Of a DNA stretch of 19,133 nucleotides, positions 7,297 to 15,603 are shown in pieces. A program made the translations under genes and the position numbers. Below the pieces are notes generated by a model. That model saw only the letters and a program-made list of their open reading frames with translations, did not search any database and had not been told where the DNA came from. Location of the stretch: contig DATKPK010000195.1 of the NCBI GenBank assembly GCA_035524095.1, positions 1-19,133 on the forward strand, given 5' to 3'. The stretch comes from DATJUF01 sp035524095. GTDB taxonomy: Bacteria; Desulfobacterota; Binatia; Binatales; Binataceae. The stretch's first letter is position 1. Every line of letters begins with the position of its first letter.

Positions 7297-8172
7297 ATGC
7301 CGATCGATACGTCACTGGTGGGAACGGCCGTAGGGCCGAACGTCGAAGAAGTTGATGCGCGGTGGGCGATGGCCTATGCGGCGGGACTCGGTGATATGCT
7401 CGACAGCTATATGGACACGCGGCGCGGCGGCGGAATCGTGGCGCATCCAATGTTCCCGGTATGCGTCGAATGGCAGATTGCCGGGGCATTGCGTGCGAAG
7501 CATCGCGTGACGCTGTCGCAGGCCGAAGCCGCACGCGGCGTGCATGCGACACAGCACATGATTTTCCATCGGCCGATCCGTCCGCCGATGAAACTGAGTA
7601 CGACGGCGTCAATCGAAGGAATCGAGCGGCGGCGTCCCGGACCATACGAAGTAGTCAAATACGAAACGGTTGATGAGCATGGCGCTTCGGTTTGTACTAC
7701 ATACGCGGGAAGTATCTATCGCGAAGTCGCGATGAAGGGCGCGGAGCGTCCGGCGGTGACACCTGCGATACCGGCGTGTGCAGTGCCGTCTGCAAAACTT
7801 CTGGATGAATTCGTGATCGCGATTCCCGCGAACGCGGCGCATGTATATACGGAATGCGCGCATATTTGGAATCCGATTCATACAGACGCGGCAGTGGCGG
7901 CAGGCGCCGGTTTGCCTGCGATCATGCTGCATGGTACGGCAACGCTGGCGCTGGCAGTCTCGAAAATAATCGCAAGCGAAATCGGTAATGATTCTGCACG
8001 CGTGGCCGAAGTGTACGCGCGATTCGGCGCGATGGTGTTCATGCCGTCGGAAATGAAGCTGCGTATTGTTGGGCGAGAGAAGGTCGCCGGACGGCCAGCG
8101 ATTTTCTTTGAAGCGATTAGCGCGGAAGGCGGGTATGCGGTGCGTGACGGTGCTGTGGTCCTGCGCGGCTGA
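7297..8172 (+). CDS. MaoC/FAS1-like double hot-dog acyl dehydratase-like protein
   Basis: This 291-aa protein has two hot-dog halves: an N-terminal FAS1-type dehydratase-like half (about 1-145) and a C-terminal MaoC-like half (about 165-290). Members act on acyl-CoA or related thioesters as hydratases or dehydratases. The hydratase-2 signature is recognisable as IWNPIHTD (190-197) followed by AGAGLP and LHGTATLALA. In the canonical signature (GDxNPIH) the catalytic Asp sits two residues before Asn; here that position is Ile190, while His195 is kept. I recall related proteins with the same IWNPIH form, so it may be a conserved subfamily whose substrate I cannot name. It starts 82 bp after gyrA and precedes the formaldehyde dehydrogenase by 47 bp. 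Confidence 0.75.
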   Translation: MPIDTSLVGTAVGPNVEEVDARWAMAYAAGLGDMLDSYMDTRRGGGIVAHPMFPVCVEWQIAGALRAKHRVTLSQAEAARGVHATQHMIFHRPIRPPMKLSTTASIEGIERRRPGPYEVVKYETVDEHGASVCTTYAGSIYREVAMKGAERPAVTPAIPACAVPSAKLLDEFVIAIPANAAHVYTECAHIWNPIHTDAAVAAGAGLPAIMLHGTATLALAVSKIIASEIGNDSARVAEVYARFGAMVFMPSEMKLRIVGREKVAGRPAIFFEAISAEGGYAVRDGAVVLRG

Positions 8173-8219
8173 AGTTCCGCGCGCGGATTTTCTAAGCATA
8201 AAGAAAGGCAAGGAGCGTC

Positions 8220-9329
8220 GTGAAAGTCAGGGCTGCGGTCGCATATCAGGCCGGTAAACCACTCGAAGTTACAGAAGTCGAACTCGCAGGACCAAAGGCC
8301 GGCGAAGTGCTGGTCGAGATTAAGGCGACCGGCGTGTGCCATACCGATGCCTACACTTTGTCGGGCGCTGACCCTGAGGGTTTGTTTCCGTCGATCATGG
8401 GCCATGAAGGGGCGGGAGTTGTAGCCGAGACTGGCGCTGGTGTCACAACAATAAAAACGGGCGATCACGTAATCCCATTGTACATACCGGAATGCCGCAA
8501 CTGTCCGGCGTGTGTATCGGGCAAGACCAACCTGTGTACAGCGATTCGGGAGACGCAGGGACGCGGAGTGATGCCAGACGGGACGAGCCGCTTTTCAGTC
8601 GGTGGCAAACCGATCAGCCACTACATGGGGACGTCGACGTTTGCACAATATACAGTTGTTCCTGAGATTGCACTGGCGAAAATCCGTGAGGATGCACCAT
8701 TCGATAAGGTTTGCTATATCGGCTGCGGCGTGACGACTGGAATCGGCGCGGTGATTAATACAGCGAAGGTGCAACCCGGCGATCGCGTAGTGGTGTTCGG
8801 CCTCGGCGGGATCGGCCTGAACGTCCTGCAAGGCGCGCGAATGGCAGGCGCGTCGATGATCGTAGGAATCGACACGAATCCCGGGCGTCGGGCAATGGCC
8901 GAGAAATTCGGTATGACCCATTTCGTGAATCCATCTGAGGTGCGCGGCGAACTGGTGCCATTTCTAGTTGATCTAACCAAGGGCGGTGCGGATTACGCGT
9001 TCGAGTGCGTCGGCAACGTCAACCTGATGCGGCAAGCGCTGGAATGCTGCCAGCGCGGATGGGGCACGTGCGTGATAATCGGCGTTGCGGGGGCGGGGCA
9101 GGAAATCGCGACGCGGCCATTCCAACTCGTCACCGGAAGAACGTGGAAAGGCACCGCTTTTGGCGGGGCGCGCGGACGGCGGGATGTGCCGAAAATTGTC
9201 GATTGGTATATGGACAAGAGGATTAATATCGACGATTTGATTACTCATACGATGCCACTTGAGAAGATCAATGAAGCGTTCGACCTGATGCATCAGGGGA
9301 AATCGATCCGCAGCGTGGTCATCTATTGA
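8220..9329 (+). CDS. frmA: S-(hydroxymethyl)glutathione dehydrogenase / class III alcohol dehydrogenase
   Basis: This is a zinc-dependent, NAD-linked dehydrogenase of the MDR family (369 aa). It oxidises S-hydroxymethylglutathione, the adduct of formaldehyde and glutathione, and can reduce S-nitrosoglutathione. Catalytic zinc ligands appear as C40, H62 (in MGHEGAG) and C169. The structural zinc site is C92, C95, C98 and C106 in the ECRNCPAC...C lobe. The Rossmann motif FGLGGIGLNV binds NAD. Class III marks are GADPEG (acidic residues that hold the hydroxymethyl-glutathione) and the arginine in AIRETQGRG. The GTG start at 8220 follows AAGGAG (8210-8215). No frmR-like regulator or S-formylglutathione hydrolase gene is adjacent. 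The gene could serve formaldehyde detoxification or one-carbon metabolism. Confidence 0.93.
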   Translation: MKVRAAVAYQAGKPLEVTEVELAGPKAGEVLVEIKATGVCHTDAYTLSGADPEGLFPSIMGHEGAGVVAETGAGVTTIKTGDHVIPLYIPECRNCPACVSGKTNLCTAIRETQGRGVMPDGTSRFSVGGKPISHYMGTSTFAQYTVVPEIALAKIREDAPFDKVCYIGCGVTTGIGAVINTAKVQPGDRVVVFGLGGIGLNVLQGARMAGASMIVGIDTNPGRRAMAEKFGMTHFVNPSEVRGELVPFLVDLTKGGADYAFECVGNVNLMRQALECCQRGWGTCVIIGVAGAGQEIATRPFQLVTGRTWKGTAFGGARGRRDVPKIVDWYMDKRINIDDLITHTMPLEKINEAFDLMHQGKSIRSVVIY

Positions 9330-9347
9330 GATGAGCGGCAATAGCTA

Positions 9348-9719
9348 TTGGATCGAATAACTAAACCTCCGCGGCCACACCAATCTCGAAGATACAGAAT
9401 CATATTAGCTAGAGCGGCTGGTGCGGCGATTGCGTTGAGTATCGCCGGATGCGCGGTGTTGCATCATGGCGAGACGCCGCAGCAACAATTTACCGAAGCG
9501 CTCGGGCGGGGAGATTCGGCGCAGGCTAGTTATCTCTGGAACAACATGAACGCACAAGATCGGGCAAAGTTCGAGCGGGGTGAGGGAATTACTCCGCAGG
9601 CGAATCCGAGTGCGATCGCGGCGCAGCTCGAACAGCATCAGGAGGATGAGCAAGGCGGAGAAGAAGACGCTTCGCCGGTGACCGTTGAGATTCCGGGAGA
9701 CGACCAGACGTCTCAATAA
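9348..9719 (+). CDS. Small predicted lipoprotein of unknown function
   Basis: The 123-aa protein has a basic N-terminus, a hydrophobic stretch and a lipobox LSIAGC with the cysteine at residue 35, so it should be a lipid-anchored envelope protein. The mature part (about 88 aa) is polar, with an early segment TPQQQFTEALGRGDSAQASYLW that looks helical and an acidic C-terminal tail. The TTG start at 9348 lies 18 bp after the dehydrogenase stop and has no good ribosome binding site, so the start is uncertain; the leader would be long for a lipoprotein if TTG is right. I recognise no family. A short hairpin (9697-9714) overlaps its end. Confidence 0.6.
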   Translation: MDRITKPPRPHQSRRYRIILARAAGAAIALSIAGCAVLHHGETPQQQFTEALGRGDSAQASYLWNNMNAQDRAKFERGEGITPQANPSAIAAQLEQHQEDEQGGEEDASPVTVEIPGDDQTSQ

Positions 9720-9769
9720 TTGAAGTCGGACAGCTAATTGACGGTCTGACCCAGAAATGGTCGCGTTGA

Positions 9770-11379
9770 CTAGGAGATGAGGAAGTTTTTGAGCATCGCC
9801 GAGTCTTCGTGCGGCAGAACGTGGCAGTGATAGACGGTCTTGCCCTTCCAGGTCTTGAAACGGGTCCTCATGGTGATGCTTGAAAATGGGGGAATCCAAA
9901 TCGTGTCATGCAAGCGGCGATAGTCAGGATTGGAAGGCAGTCCGATCATTTCGAATGAATTCACGTGAATATGAAATGGATGAATAGTATCCGAATTGTT
10001 CACGATTTGCCATTCCTGAGCCGTTCCGTGCGTGACGACAGGATCGCCCTTTTCTTCCTGATATAGTTGGCCGTCGATGAGATACTCATACCCGTCGATG
10101 ATTCGTTTGCTGCCGGTCGTCATCGTAAACGTTACAGTGTGGCGATGATTGATTTCGGCGTCGGTTATCAAGGGATACTCGCGCGTAGGTACGGGTAAAG
10201 CTTGAGGTATCGCCATGTGCTTCGGCGGGCCTGAAACTTCGAACGTAGCGATGCCTATTTCGGGCGCCGACATCATTTCGCCCATGGCCTCGCTCATCAG
10301 ATTCGGCGACGACACCATCATTGGAAGCGACTTTAGAAGGCCCTTGGCGGCTTGCAATGGAGCGCGAATCAGAAGCTCGTTGCGATTGCCCGGGGCCATG
10401 TTGATCGACCGTTGATAAACACCCGGCTTTTTCGGGCTTGAGTAAATTAATTCCGTCCCGCCCGATCACATAGACTTCTAATCCAGTCAGCATCAGGCGC
10501 AAGAATATTCCGTCAGTGCCGTTCAAGATGCGCAATCTCAGCACTTCGCCGGGTTGCATTTTGTACGCTGGCGGGGACTCTAGATTTGCAACAGGTCTAC
10601 CGCTGCGGCGATCGATGGTCATGATCGGCGCGCCGTTAGCGGTGATTAATTCCACTTTACTAGTCGGGGAATAACCTCCCTGATTGGAAGGCCGATATGC
10701 GAGAGGCTCCTGACCCCAGATTGTACCGCTAGAGTTCAGGGGGTTGAGTTTCAGATTTTGGATGGCGAGGAGCTCATCACGGGCGGCGGCTATTTCGGGG
10801 ACATCATCGATGGGCCCTTTGACGAGAACAAGGCCAGCCATCCCGTTTACGACCTGAACGTCAGCTGATCCATGAAAATGCGGATGATACCAATATAATC
10901 CGGAGGGATGATCCGCCGGCAAAGTGAAGGTGTAATCACGACTTTGTTTGGAGGTGATACCGATCATCGGTGCAGCGGGGTTCAAGGTGCCGATCGGCTG
11001 AAAGAGATGGGGAATCACCTGCATGCCATGCCTATGCATGGTTGATAGTGTTGAAGGCGTGAGGGTTGTTGAGTGGATCGACCCCTGGGGGTGCCGTCGC
11101 CGGAGGATCAGGCGGTAAATTGTTGATTAACTTGATTTGCAGGGTATGGCCCGGCCGAGTGACTATCAGTGGTCCCGGAATCCGGGAATTATAGGTTCGC
11201 ATGCGGAGTCGAAACGCGCCGATTTCTCTTTCGGAGTAATCAACCCGCAGTACATATTCATCGGCGCCGGCATCGGCGGCGCCGAAAAGAATTCTGGGTT
11301 CCCTAAGAAACGCCCACGCCGTAAGAGCACCGCCTGCCAATAGAAACTGTCGCCGAGTGGCGGAGGGCCATTTGCGCAT
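9770..11379 (-). pseudogene. Multicopper oxidase (CotA / bilirubin oxidase type) broken by two frameshifts
   Basis: Three overlapping frames (11379-11032, 11039-10086, 10399-9770) read in series give one multicopper oxidase of about 536 aa. The N-terminus has a twin-arginine motif TRRQFLLAGG, so export by Tat to the periplasm is expected. Copper motifs follow in order: (N)LHRHG at the first break, YHPHFHG, HPFHIH, and the type 1 site HCHVLPHEDSAML near the C-terminus, which keeps the Cys, His and axial Met. The first break is near 11039, where minus-strand AACCATGCAT would read N-L-H if one A were absent. The second is in a run of five A (10428-10432), where four A restore KPEKPGVYQ. A good AGGAG (11386-11390) precedes the ATG. 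Either the gene is decaying or these are sequencing errors; all copper ligands are otherwise present. Substrate could be phenols, bilirubin-like compounds or metal ions. Confidence 0.85.
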
Positions 11380-11541
11380 TGGCAGCTCCTGTGCTGATTG
11401 GACTTCAATTCGAGTGAATGGGATTCGTTGCCCAGAATGTACTATTGTGGGAGGAGGCTCGCAAGCGGAACTGATGACGTATAGTCACTAGAAGTTCAAT
11501 TGGCTATGTTGGTAAATCGGTGAAAGGTGGTGTCAGCTTAC
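11380..11541. other. Intergenic stretch upstream of the multicopper oxidase
   Basis: This 162-bp stretch separates the multicopper oxidase start from the end of the next minus-strand gene. Apart from the ribosome binding site AGGAG (11386-11390, minus strand) I see no gene, strong promoter or terminator. Confidence 0.4.
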
Positions 11542-12195
11542 TCAATCTCCAGGACAATCGCTGGTGCCGTAGGCAGGAGAAAAGCGGCCAGTAGGAGCAA
11601 AGTAACCGAAAGTTTCATTGTAACAATAATGGTTAATTCCGCCGTCGCGATAAGTGATGTGAACGCCAACGTGAAGTTGCGAACTGCCGTCCAGAATTCC
11701 CTTCAGGAAATTGACGGAAAGAAAGGAACCGAATTCGTCAGGGGCTTGCGGCGAGAGCGTACCGACGGGGACGGTCACTGAGGTGGTTCCTTCGAGATCG
11801 GCGATCGGATGACCGTCGAGAGTTTTTGAAACAGTCAAAATCATCTGCTCGGCGGGGACTCCGCCGAAATCGCGTATCTGGATTATGACCTGAGGCTTTT
11901 TAGGGTTTTCCAGATCAAGTTTGACCTCGCGTACACCGACATAGGGGCGGTACGCGGTGCGCAGGATTTGCTGGGAAACCTGCGACGAGCGCCAGGCGGC
12001 GATGGCGGCGAAGAAAGTTCCTGCGACCATCAGCAACGCCATCAGATCCTGAAGACGAATGATTTGGATAAGCGGTTGTAGGAGGGAGCGGCCGGCGCGT
12101 TCAAAGTTCTCGAGCTGCACATCGGAAACCGCCGGTGGCGTCGGCTGCGCAGAGTTGGGCCGAGATTGCGGTGGGGGTTCTTGAGAGGAATCCAT
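11542..12195 (-). CDS. Hypothetical single-span membrane protein
   Basis: The 217-aa protein begins with a Pro/Gln/Ser-rich cytosolic-looking segment (1-25). A probable membrane helix follows at about residues 51-68 (LMALLMVAGTFFAAIAAW). The remaining roughly 145 residues hold YRPYVGVREVKLDL and VIIQIRDFGGVPAEQ, which look like a beta-rich domain. The pattern of a membrane anchor, an ILRTAYRPYVGV segment and a beta-rich tail occurs in many uncharacterised bacterial proteins; I know no function. It is flanked by the multicopper oxidase downstream and by a hairpin terminator upstream, so it is probably its own transcription unit or leads into the oxidase gene. Confidence 0.65.
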   Translation of the reverse strand: MDSSQEPPPQSRPNSAQPTPPAVSDVQLENFERAGRSLLQPLIQIIRLQDLMALLMVAGTFFAAIAAWRSSQVSQQILRTAYRPYVGVREVKLDLENPKKPQVIIQIRDFGGVPAEQMILTVSKTLDGHPIADLEGTTSVTVPVGTLSPQAPDEFGSFLSVNFLKGILDGSSQLHVGVHITYRDGGINHYCYNETFGYFAPTGRFSPAYGTSDCPGD

Positions 12196-12268
12196 CGCGG
12201 AGCCGGAGGTTAATCGTGTGGGAAAAGTGGATTCCGCTGGGAAGGGGCCGAATTTGAATGGCTAAATA

Positions 12269-12307
12269 ACGGGAGCGGCTGAGCGATCAACGTTCAACCG
12301 CTCCCGT
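12269..12307 (-). terminator. Hairpin terminator of the DUF4412-like gene
   Basis: ACGGGAGCGG at 12269-12278 and CCGCTCCCGT at 12298-12307 form a perfect 10-bp GC-rich stem with a 19-base loop. On the minus strand it begins 18 bases after the stop of the exported protein gene and is followed by TTATTTAG. The short U-poor tail makes it an imperfect rho-independent terminator, but position and stem strength agree with that role. Confidence 0.65.
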
Positions 12308-12324
12308 CGCGGGATGAGCAGGAA

Positions 12325-13176
12325 TTACTGGATTTTTGGAGCCATCGAGTCGCCCGAACTCGAACTGCCGCCGGAGGGTGGCGGGCCGGAGAGCCCTTGC
12401 ATCCCGCTGCTGCTAGAACCGGGGGCGGGAGCACCCATCATTCGATTAGGGGAAGGCATCTCCTGCTTTTGATAACCAGCAGGAATTGCGAAATCGGAAT
12501 CGGCGATCTGCTGAACGGTTACTTTGCTTACAACGGTTTTGTTTGTGACAGCCGGGCGCTTGGCTAGCATGTCTTTGATTTTGGCTGCTTGTTCGGGGCT
12601 GATTCCGGGCATGCTGAAAGAGGTCATCTTGCTGGTAGAAGTGACCTCAAGCGGGACGCCGCCGGGAATATTGCCTTTGGTGGTGCCGTTACCTCTCAGC
12701 TTGTCGGCCATCGCTTTCTGAAAGGCGGTGAAATCGGCGGCGCCTGGCGCGGCCTTGGAAAAACATCCGACGACCTTGTAACTGCCGTTACCCATGTCAC
12801 CGCCGCCGGTGTACTCGTCACATGGATAGCCGGCGACGGTCGAATGATTGCCGGTTTTCTGGAAATCCATCGCAGCCATCCGCTGCGCCATCATCTGGCC
12901 CATCTTGCCGGCGGGCGGGAAAGCCATCTCGACGTAAGCCTTGCTATCGGGATTGAGGACGTACATCGAGCCTTTGTCCAGATCGATAATCACTTGTGAA
13001 CGGGCGGTAATGGTCTTTTGCTTGTTGCCCTGAACCATCACGGTGCGATCCTGGGTTTCCGGCTTGCCGTTGCCGCGATCGATGGTCTCCGTTTCATGGA
13101 GAACGACACCGGCGTGAGCGATGGCGGCGATGAGCAAAAACAAGGAGGCGGCGAAGATGGCGCTTGCGGTTCTCAT
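12325..13176 (-). CDS. Exported DUF4412-like protein with Ser/Gly/Pro-rich tail
   Basis: The 283-aa protein starts with a Sec signal peptide ending near AHA (about residues 1-22). The body has repeated short strands such as VMVQGNKQKTI, QVIIDLDKGSMYVLNPDSKAYVEM and a VAGYPCDEYTGG...VVGCFSK segment with two cysteines that could pair. This organisation resembles periplasmic DUF4412-type proteins, whose function is not known. After about residue 240 it is low in complexity (Ser, Gly, Pro, Met). Its ATG overlaps the stop of the upstream membrane protein gene by four bases (ATGA, 13173-13176), and a GGGGAG ribosome binding site lies within that gene, so translation is probably coupled. A strong hairpin follows the stop. 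Confidence 0.75.
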   Translation of the reverse strand: MRTASAIFAASLFLLIAAIAHAGVVLHETETIDRGNGKPETQDRTVMVQGNKQKTITARSQVIIDLDKGSMYVLNPDSKAYVEMAFPPAGKMGQMMAQRMAAMDFQKTGNHSTVAGYPCDEYTGGGDMGNGSYKVVGCFSKAAPGAADFTAFQKAMADKLRGNGTTKGNIPGGVPLEVTSTSKMTSFSMPGISPEQAAKIKDMLAKRPAVTNKTVVSKVTVQQIADSDFAIPAGYQKQEMPSPNRMMGAPAPGSSSSGMQGLSGPPPSGGSSSSGDSMAPKIQ

Positions 13177-14282
13177 GAGAATTCTCCCCTTTGGGCTGGT
13201 TGCACTTCGATAATTTTTTCGCGCTTACGATCGGTGGTAGAAGCATGCGCGCGGCTCGGGATGTGATCGGGCGGCGGTTGAATCTTCGATGACAAAACAA
13301 TCGAGGAAGGGCGTTCGGCAATGAGACGATGCCAGCCGAGGACGGCCAGGCCGAACAGCACCCAGACGAGTTCCTTGACGCGGCGGAGGAAGCCGATCGC
13401 AAAGCCGATACCCGCCGAATAGCCAAGCAGCGAAAGCACGAGCGCTTTGCCGCCCTCTTGGCTGACGAGCTTGGCCGGGATGAGAAAGGTCGCGCGCTCG
13501 ATGAGGAGGCCCATCGCCTCGGTGACGAGGGCGGCCATCCAACTGGCGTGGACGTGCAGCATGCTCATCAAGAGGTAGATTTCAACCGGACCCATGCTCC
13601 AGGCTATGACGTAGAAGATCGAGGCGCGCGCGAACAAACCGCGATGATTGCGATAGAAATCCTTGAGGACGCGGTCAGCCTCGGCAGCCGACGCCTTGAC
13701 CTCGGGATTGGCGAGTTGAGGGACGTCGAAGCGAGCGGCCGCTTTCCACATCCATGAGAACGGATCCCGCATTTGAACGAAGAAGAAGCCGATGCTAAGG
13801 CCGATCGCGATAGCCATTCCGCCGACGATGGGCCAGAACAGGTTGTGATGAAGGCCGGCTTCGAAGGGAATCGAGACCAGGATGGCGGTGGTGATGAAGA
13901 TGATTTGGCCGACACCCTCGGCGAGGGCGGCGATGGCGACGCTGGCGAGTCCTTGGGCCATCGAGAGCTTGGCGCGGACCAGGAGAGCCATCACGAATTG
14001 GCCGCCGAGTTGCGCGGACGGAGTGACATAATCGGTGGCTTCGCCAGCGATGCGCGCCATGAACATCTCGGTGATGCCGAGATTAGGTGGCAGTTTGGGA
14101 ATGACGGTGCGCCATCCGAGGGTATTGGAGAAGCGCGCGATGCTTTCGAGGGCGATCGTCAGGCCGAGGCCCCATCCGACGAGGCGAACATAGGAAAAGA
14201 CCTGACCGAAACCGAAGCGGTGCAGGAACCAGACGTAAAAGCCCAGGGCAAGGATCAGAATCAGCGATTCGATTCGGCGCAT
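13173..14282 (-). CDS. HpnL / UPF0104-like flippase-fold membrane protein
   Basis: This 369-aa integral membrane protein has about seven hydrophobic segments, including residues near 5-22, 35-48, 110-137, 147-168, 223-242, 280-300 and 303-318. The motif ARIAGEATDYVTPSAQLGG (about 76-95) and a later EAMGLLIERATFLIPAKLVSQEGG segment are typical of the lysylphosphatidylglycerol synthase membrane region, the superfamily that includes HpnL of hopanoid loci and AglD. Such proteins are linked to lipid movement or modification, though the exact activity is often unproven. The C-terminus after about 330 is a soluble polar tail. No hopanoid gene lies in the window, so the HpnL link is by family resemblance only. 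It shares a 4-bp overlap with the exported DUF4412-like gene. Confidence 0.75.
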   Translation of the reverse strand: MRRIESLILILALGFYVWFLHRFGFGQVFSYVRLVGWGLGLTIALESIARFSNTLGWRTVIPKLPPNLGITEMFMARIAGEATDYVTPSAQLGGQFVMALLVRAKLSMAQGLASVAIAALAEGVGQIIFITTAILVSIPFEAGLHHNLFWPIVGGMAIAIGLSIGFFFVQMRDPFSWMWKAAARFDVPQLANPEVKASAAEADRVLKDFYRNHRGLFARASIFYVIAWSMGPVEIYLLMSMLHVHASWMAALVTEAMGLLIERATFLIPAKLVSQEGGKALVLSLLGYSAGIGFAIGFLRRVKELVWVLFGLAVLGWHRLIAERPSSIVLSSKIQPPPDHIPSRAHASTTDRKREKIIEVQPAQRGEFS

Positions 14283-14421
14283 TAAAACCGGTTCCGTCGG
14301 AGCGCCGCGAAGGAGAAGCGCATCTGGGGAATTGTTCCAGTCATCGGAGATGAGCGCAAGGCGGCGGGCGGGCGATGCGAGCGTGATTATGCAGAGGCCG
14401 CGATTGACCGCAAGTGAACGT

Positions 14422-15468
14422 CTAAACCTTAAAGCGGATATGAATGATGTCGCCGTCGCGCATCACGTAGTCGCGGCCTTCGAGGCGCAGCTTACCGGCT
14501 TCCTTGACCTTGGCGTCAGAGCGGAGTTCGGCAAAATCTTCATAGCTGACGACCTCCGCACGGATGAAGCCACGGGCGATATCACTGTGGATACGTCCGG
14601 CGGCATCGAGGGCGGAGGCGCCGCGATTGAGCGACCAGGCGTGAGCCTCCGGTTCGCCGGCGGTATAGAAGGTCATCAGGCCGAGCAGATCGTAGAGAGC
14701 GGTGATCAGGCGGTCGCGGGCGGGCCGATCGAGGCCGGCTTCCTTGAGGAATTCAATTTGCGCCTCGGGATCGAGTTCCCATAACTCGGACTCAAAGGCC
14801 GCGGCGAGGCGGAAAACGTCGAGGCCATGGGCGGTGATGGTGTCGAGGGCGGCAGCGGGCAAGTCGGCGGTCGCCTGATCGCCGTCGCAATTGATCACCG
14901 CCAGGGCGGGCTTGCGCGAGAGAAAGCCGAAGCTCGCGAAGGTCTGCAATTCCTGAGCGGTCATCTCGAGGGTGCGGAGCGGCTTGCCCTGCTCAAGCCA
15001 TCCGATGCATTTGGTGAGCGCGGCACGCTCGAAATCAACGGGGCCTTTTTCCTTCTTGAGGCGTTCGAGGCGGCGCTCCGCCTGATCGAAGTCGGCAAAG
15101 ACGAGTTCGGCCTCGATGCTTTCTATCGTCGGCAGGACGGGCGTCGCGCGTCCGGCGAAATCAGGGATGACGATTAGAAGCGCATCCAGATCGCGAATGA
15201 GGGGGAGCAGCGTCGGATCGAGTGCGGCGCCTTCCTTCTGGTCGCGAGGCGCAGGCGCAAAATCGTAGACGGTCAATTCGACGGGGACTTTTTTCTTCGA
15301 ACCGTAGGTGGATTCGAGGAAATCGAGGCGTGGGTCGGCGACCTTGATCTGGCCGGGACGCGCGCGATTTTTCGCCTCGCTCTGGCCAGCGAGGGGGGCG
15401 AGTCCGGTGAGAGCGTGAAAGACTGTGGTTTTGCCAGCGCCGCGTGCGCCGATGATGCCGCTTTTCAA
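14422..15468 (-). CDS. Divergent YchF-like P-loop protein with TGS domain
   Basis: The 348-aa protein aligns along its length with the YchF/OLA1 family (usually about 363 aa), an ATP-preferring branch of the Obg GTPases linked to ribosomes and stress. Visible are the P-loop GARGAGKTT (7-15), the GQIKVADPRLDFLE segment, a SIEAELVFADFDQAERRLERL helical region, and the GRIHSDIARGFIRAEV and RDYVMRDGDIIHIRF parts of the TGS-containing C-terminus. The switch motif, DIAGLV in YchF, is DFAPAP here (69-74), so the usual glycine is missing, and the nucleotide specificity motif is NCDGD (193-197). It may be a specialised paralogue with changed nucleotide handling. It starts with TTG at 15468, preceded by CGGAG with 9-base spacing (15478-15482). 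Confidence 0.8.
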   Translation of the reverse strand: MKSGIIGARGAGKTTVFHALTGLAPLAGQSEAKNRARPGQIKVADPRLDFLESTYGSKKKVPVELTVYDFAPAPRDQKEGAALDPTLLPLIRDLDALLIVIPDFAGRATPVLPTIESIEAELVFADFDQAERRLERLKKEKGPVDFERAALTKCIGWLEQGKPLRTLEMTAQELQTFASFGFLSRKPALAVINCDGDQATADLPAAALDTITAHGLDVFRLAAAFESELWELDPEAQIEFLKEAGLDRPARDRLITALYDLLGLMTFYTAGEPEAHAWSLNRGASALDAAGRIHSDIARGFIRAEVVSYEDFAELRSDAKVKEAGKLRLEGRDYVMRDGDIIHIRFKV

Positions 15469-15482
15469 AGGGAGCTACTCCG

Positions 15483-15495
15483 AACCTTAAAGGTT
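15483..15495. repeat. Palindrome between divergent genes
   Basis: AACCTT at 15483-15488 and AAGGTT at 15490-15495 are perfect reverse complements around one base. It sits just upstream of the YchF-like gene in the 135-bp gap between it and the divergently read membrane glycosyltransferase gene. It could be an operator site; no evidence beyond symmetry and position. Confidence 0.35.
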
Positions 15496-15603
15496 GGCAC
15501 AGGAGGCGAAGAGATTGAAGGGGGCGAAGACAACAGCGTGCGCCCGTGGTAAAGCGTCGGACGGGGGGATCGTAAGATGCCGGAGGCGTCGACGATATGA
15601 AAC

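Noticed and set aside
9697..9714. Small hairpin GAGACG / CGTCTC at the end of the lipoprotein gene as a terminator
   Set aside because: The stem is only 6 bp, the hairpin lies within coding sequence, and there is no T-run on either strand, so I did not call it a terminator.
13329..13757. Plus-strand open frame of 142 codons
   Set aside because: Also antisense to the HpnL-like gene and without recognisable motifs or a ribosome binding site.
13773..14285. Plus-strand open frame of 170 codons, very acidic translation
   Set aside because: It lies antisense to the HpnL-like gene, whose translation has clear membrane segments and family motifs; the acidic composition is what antisense reading of such a gene gives.
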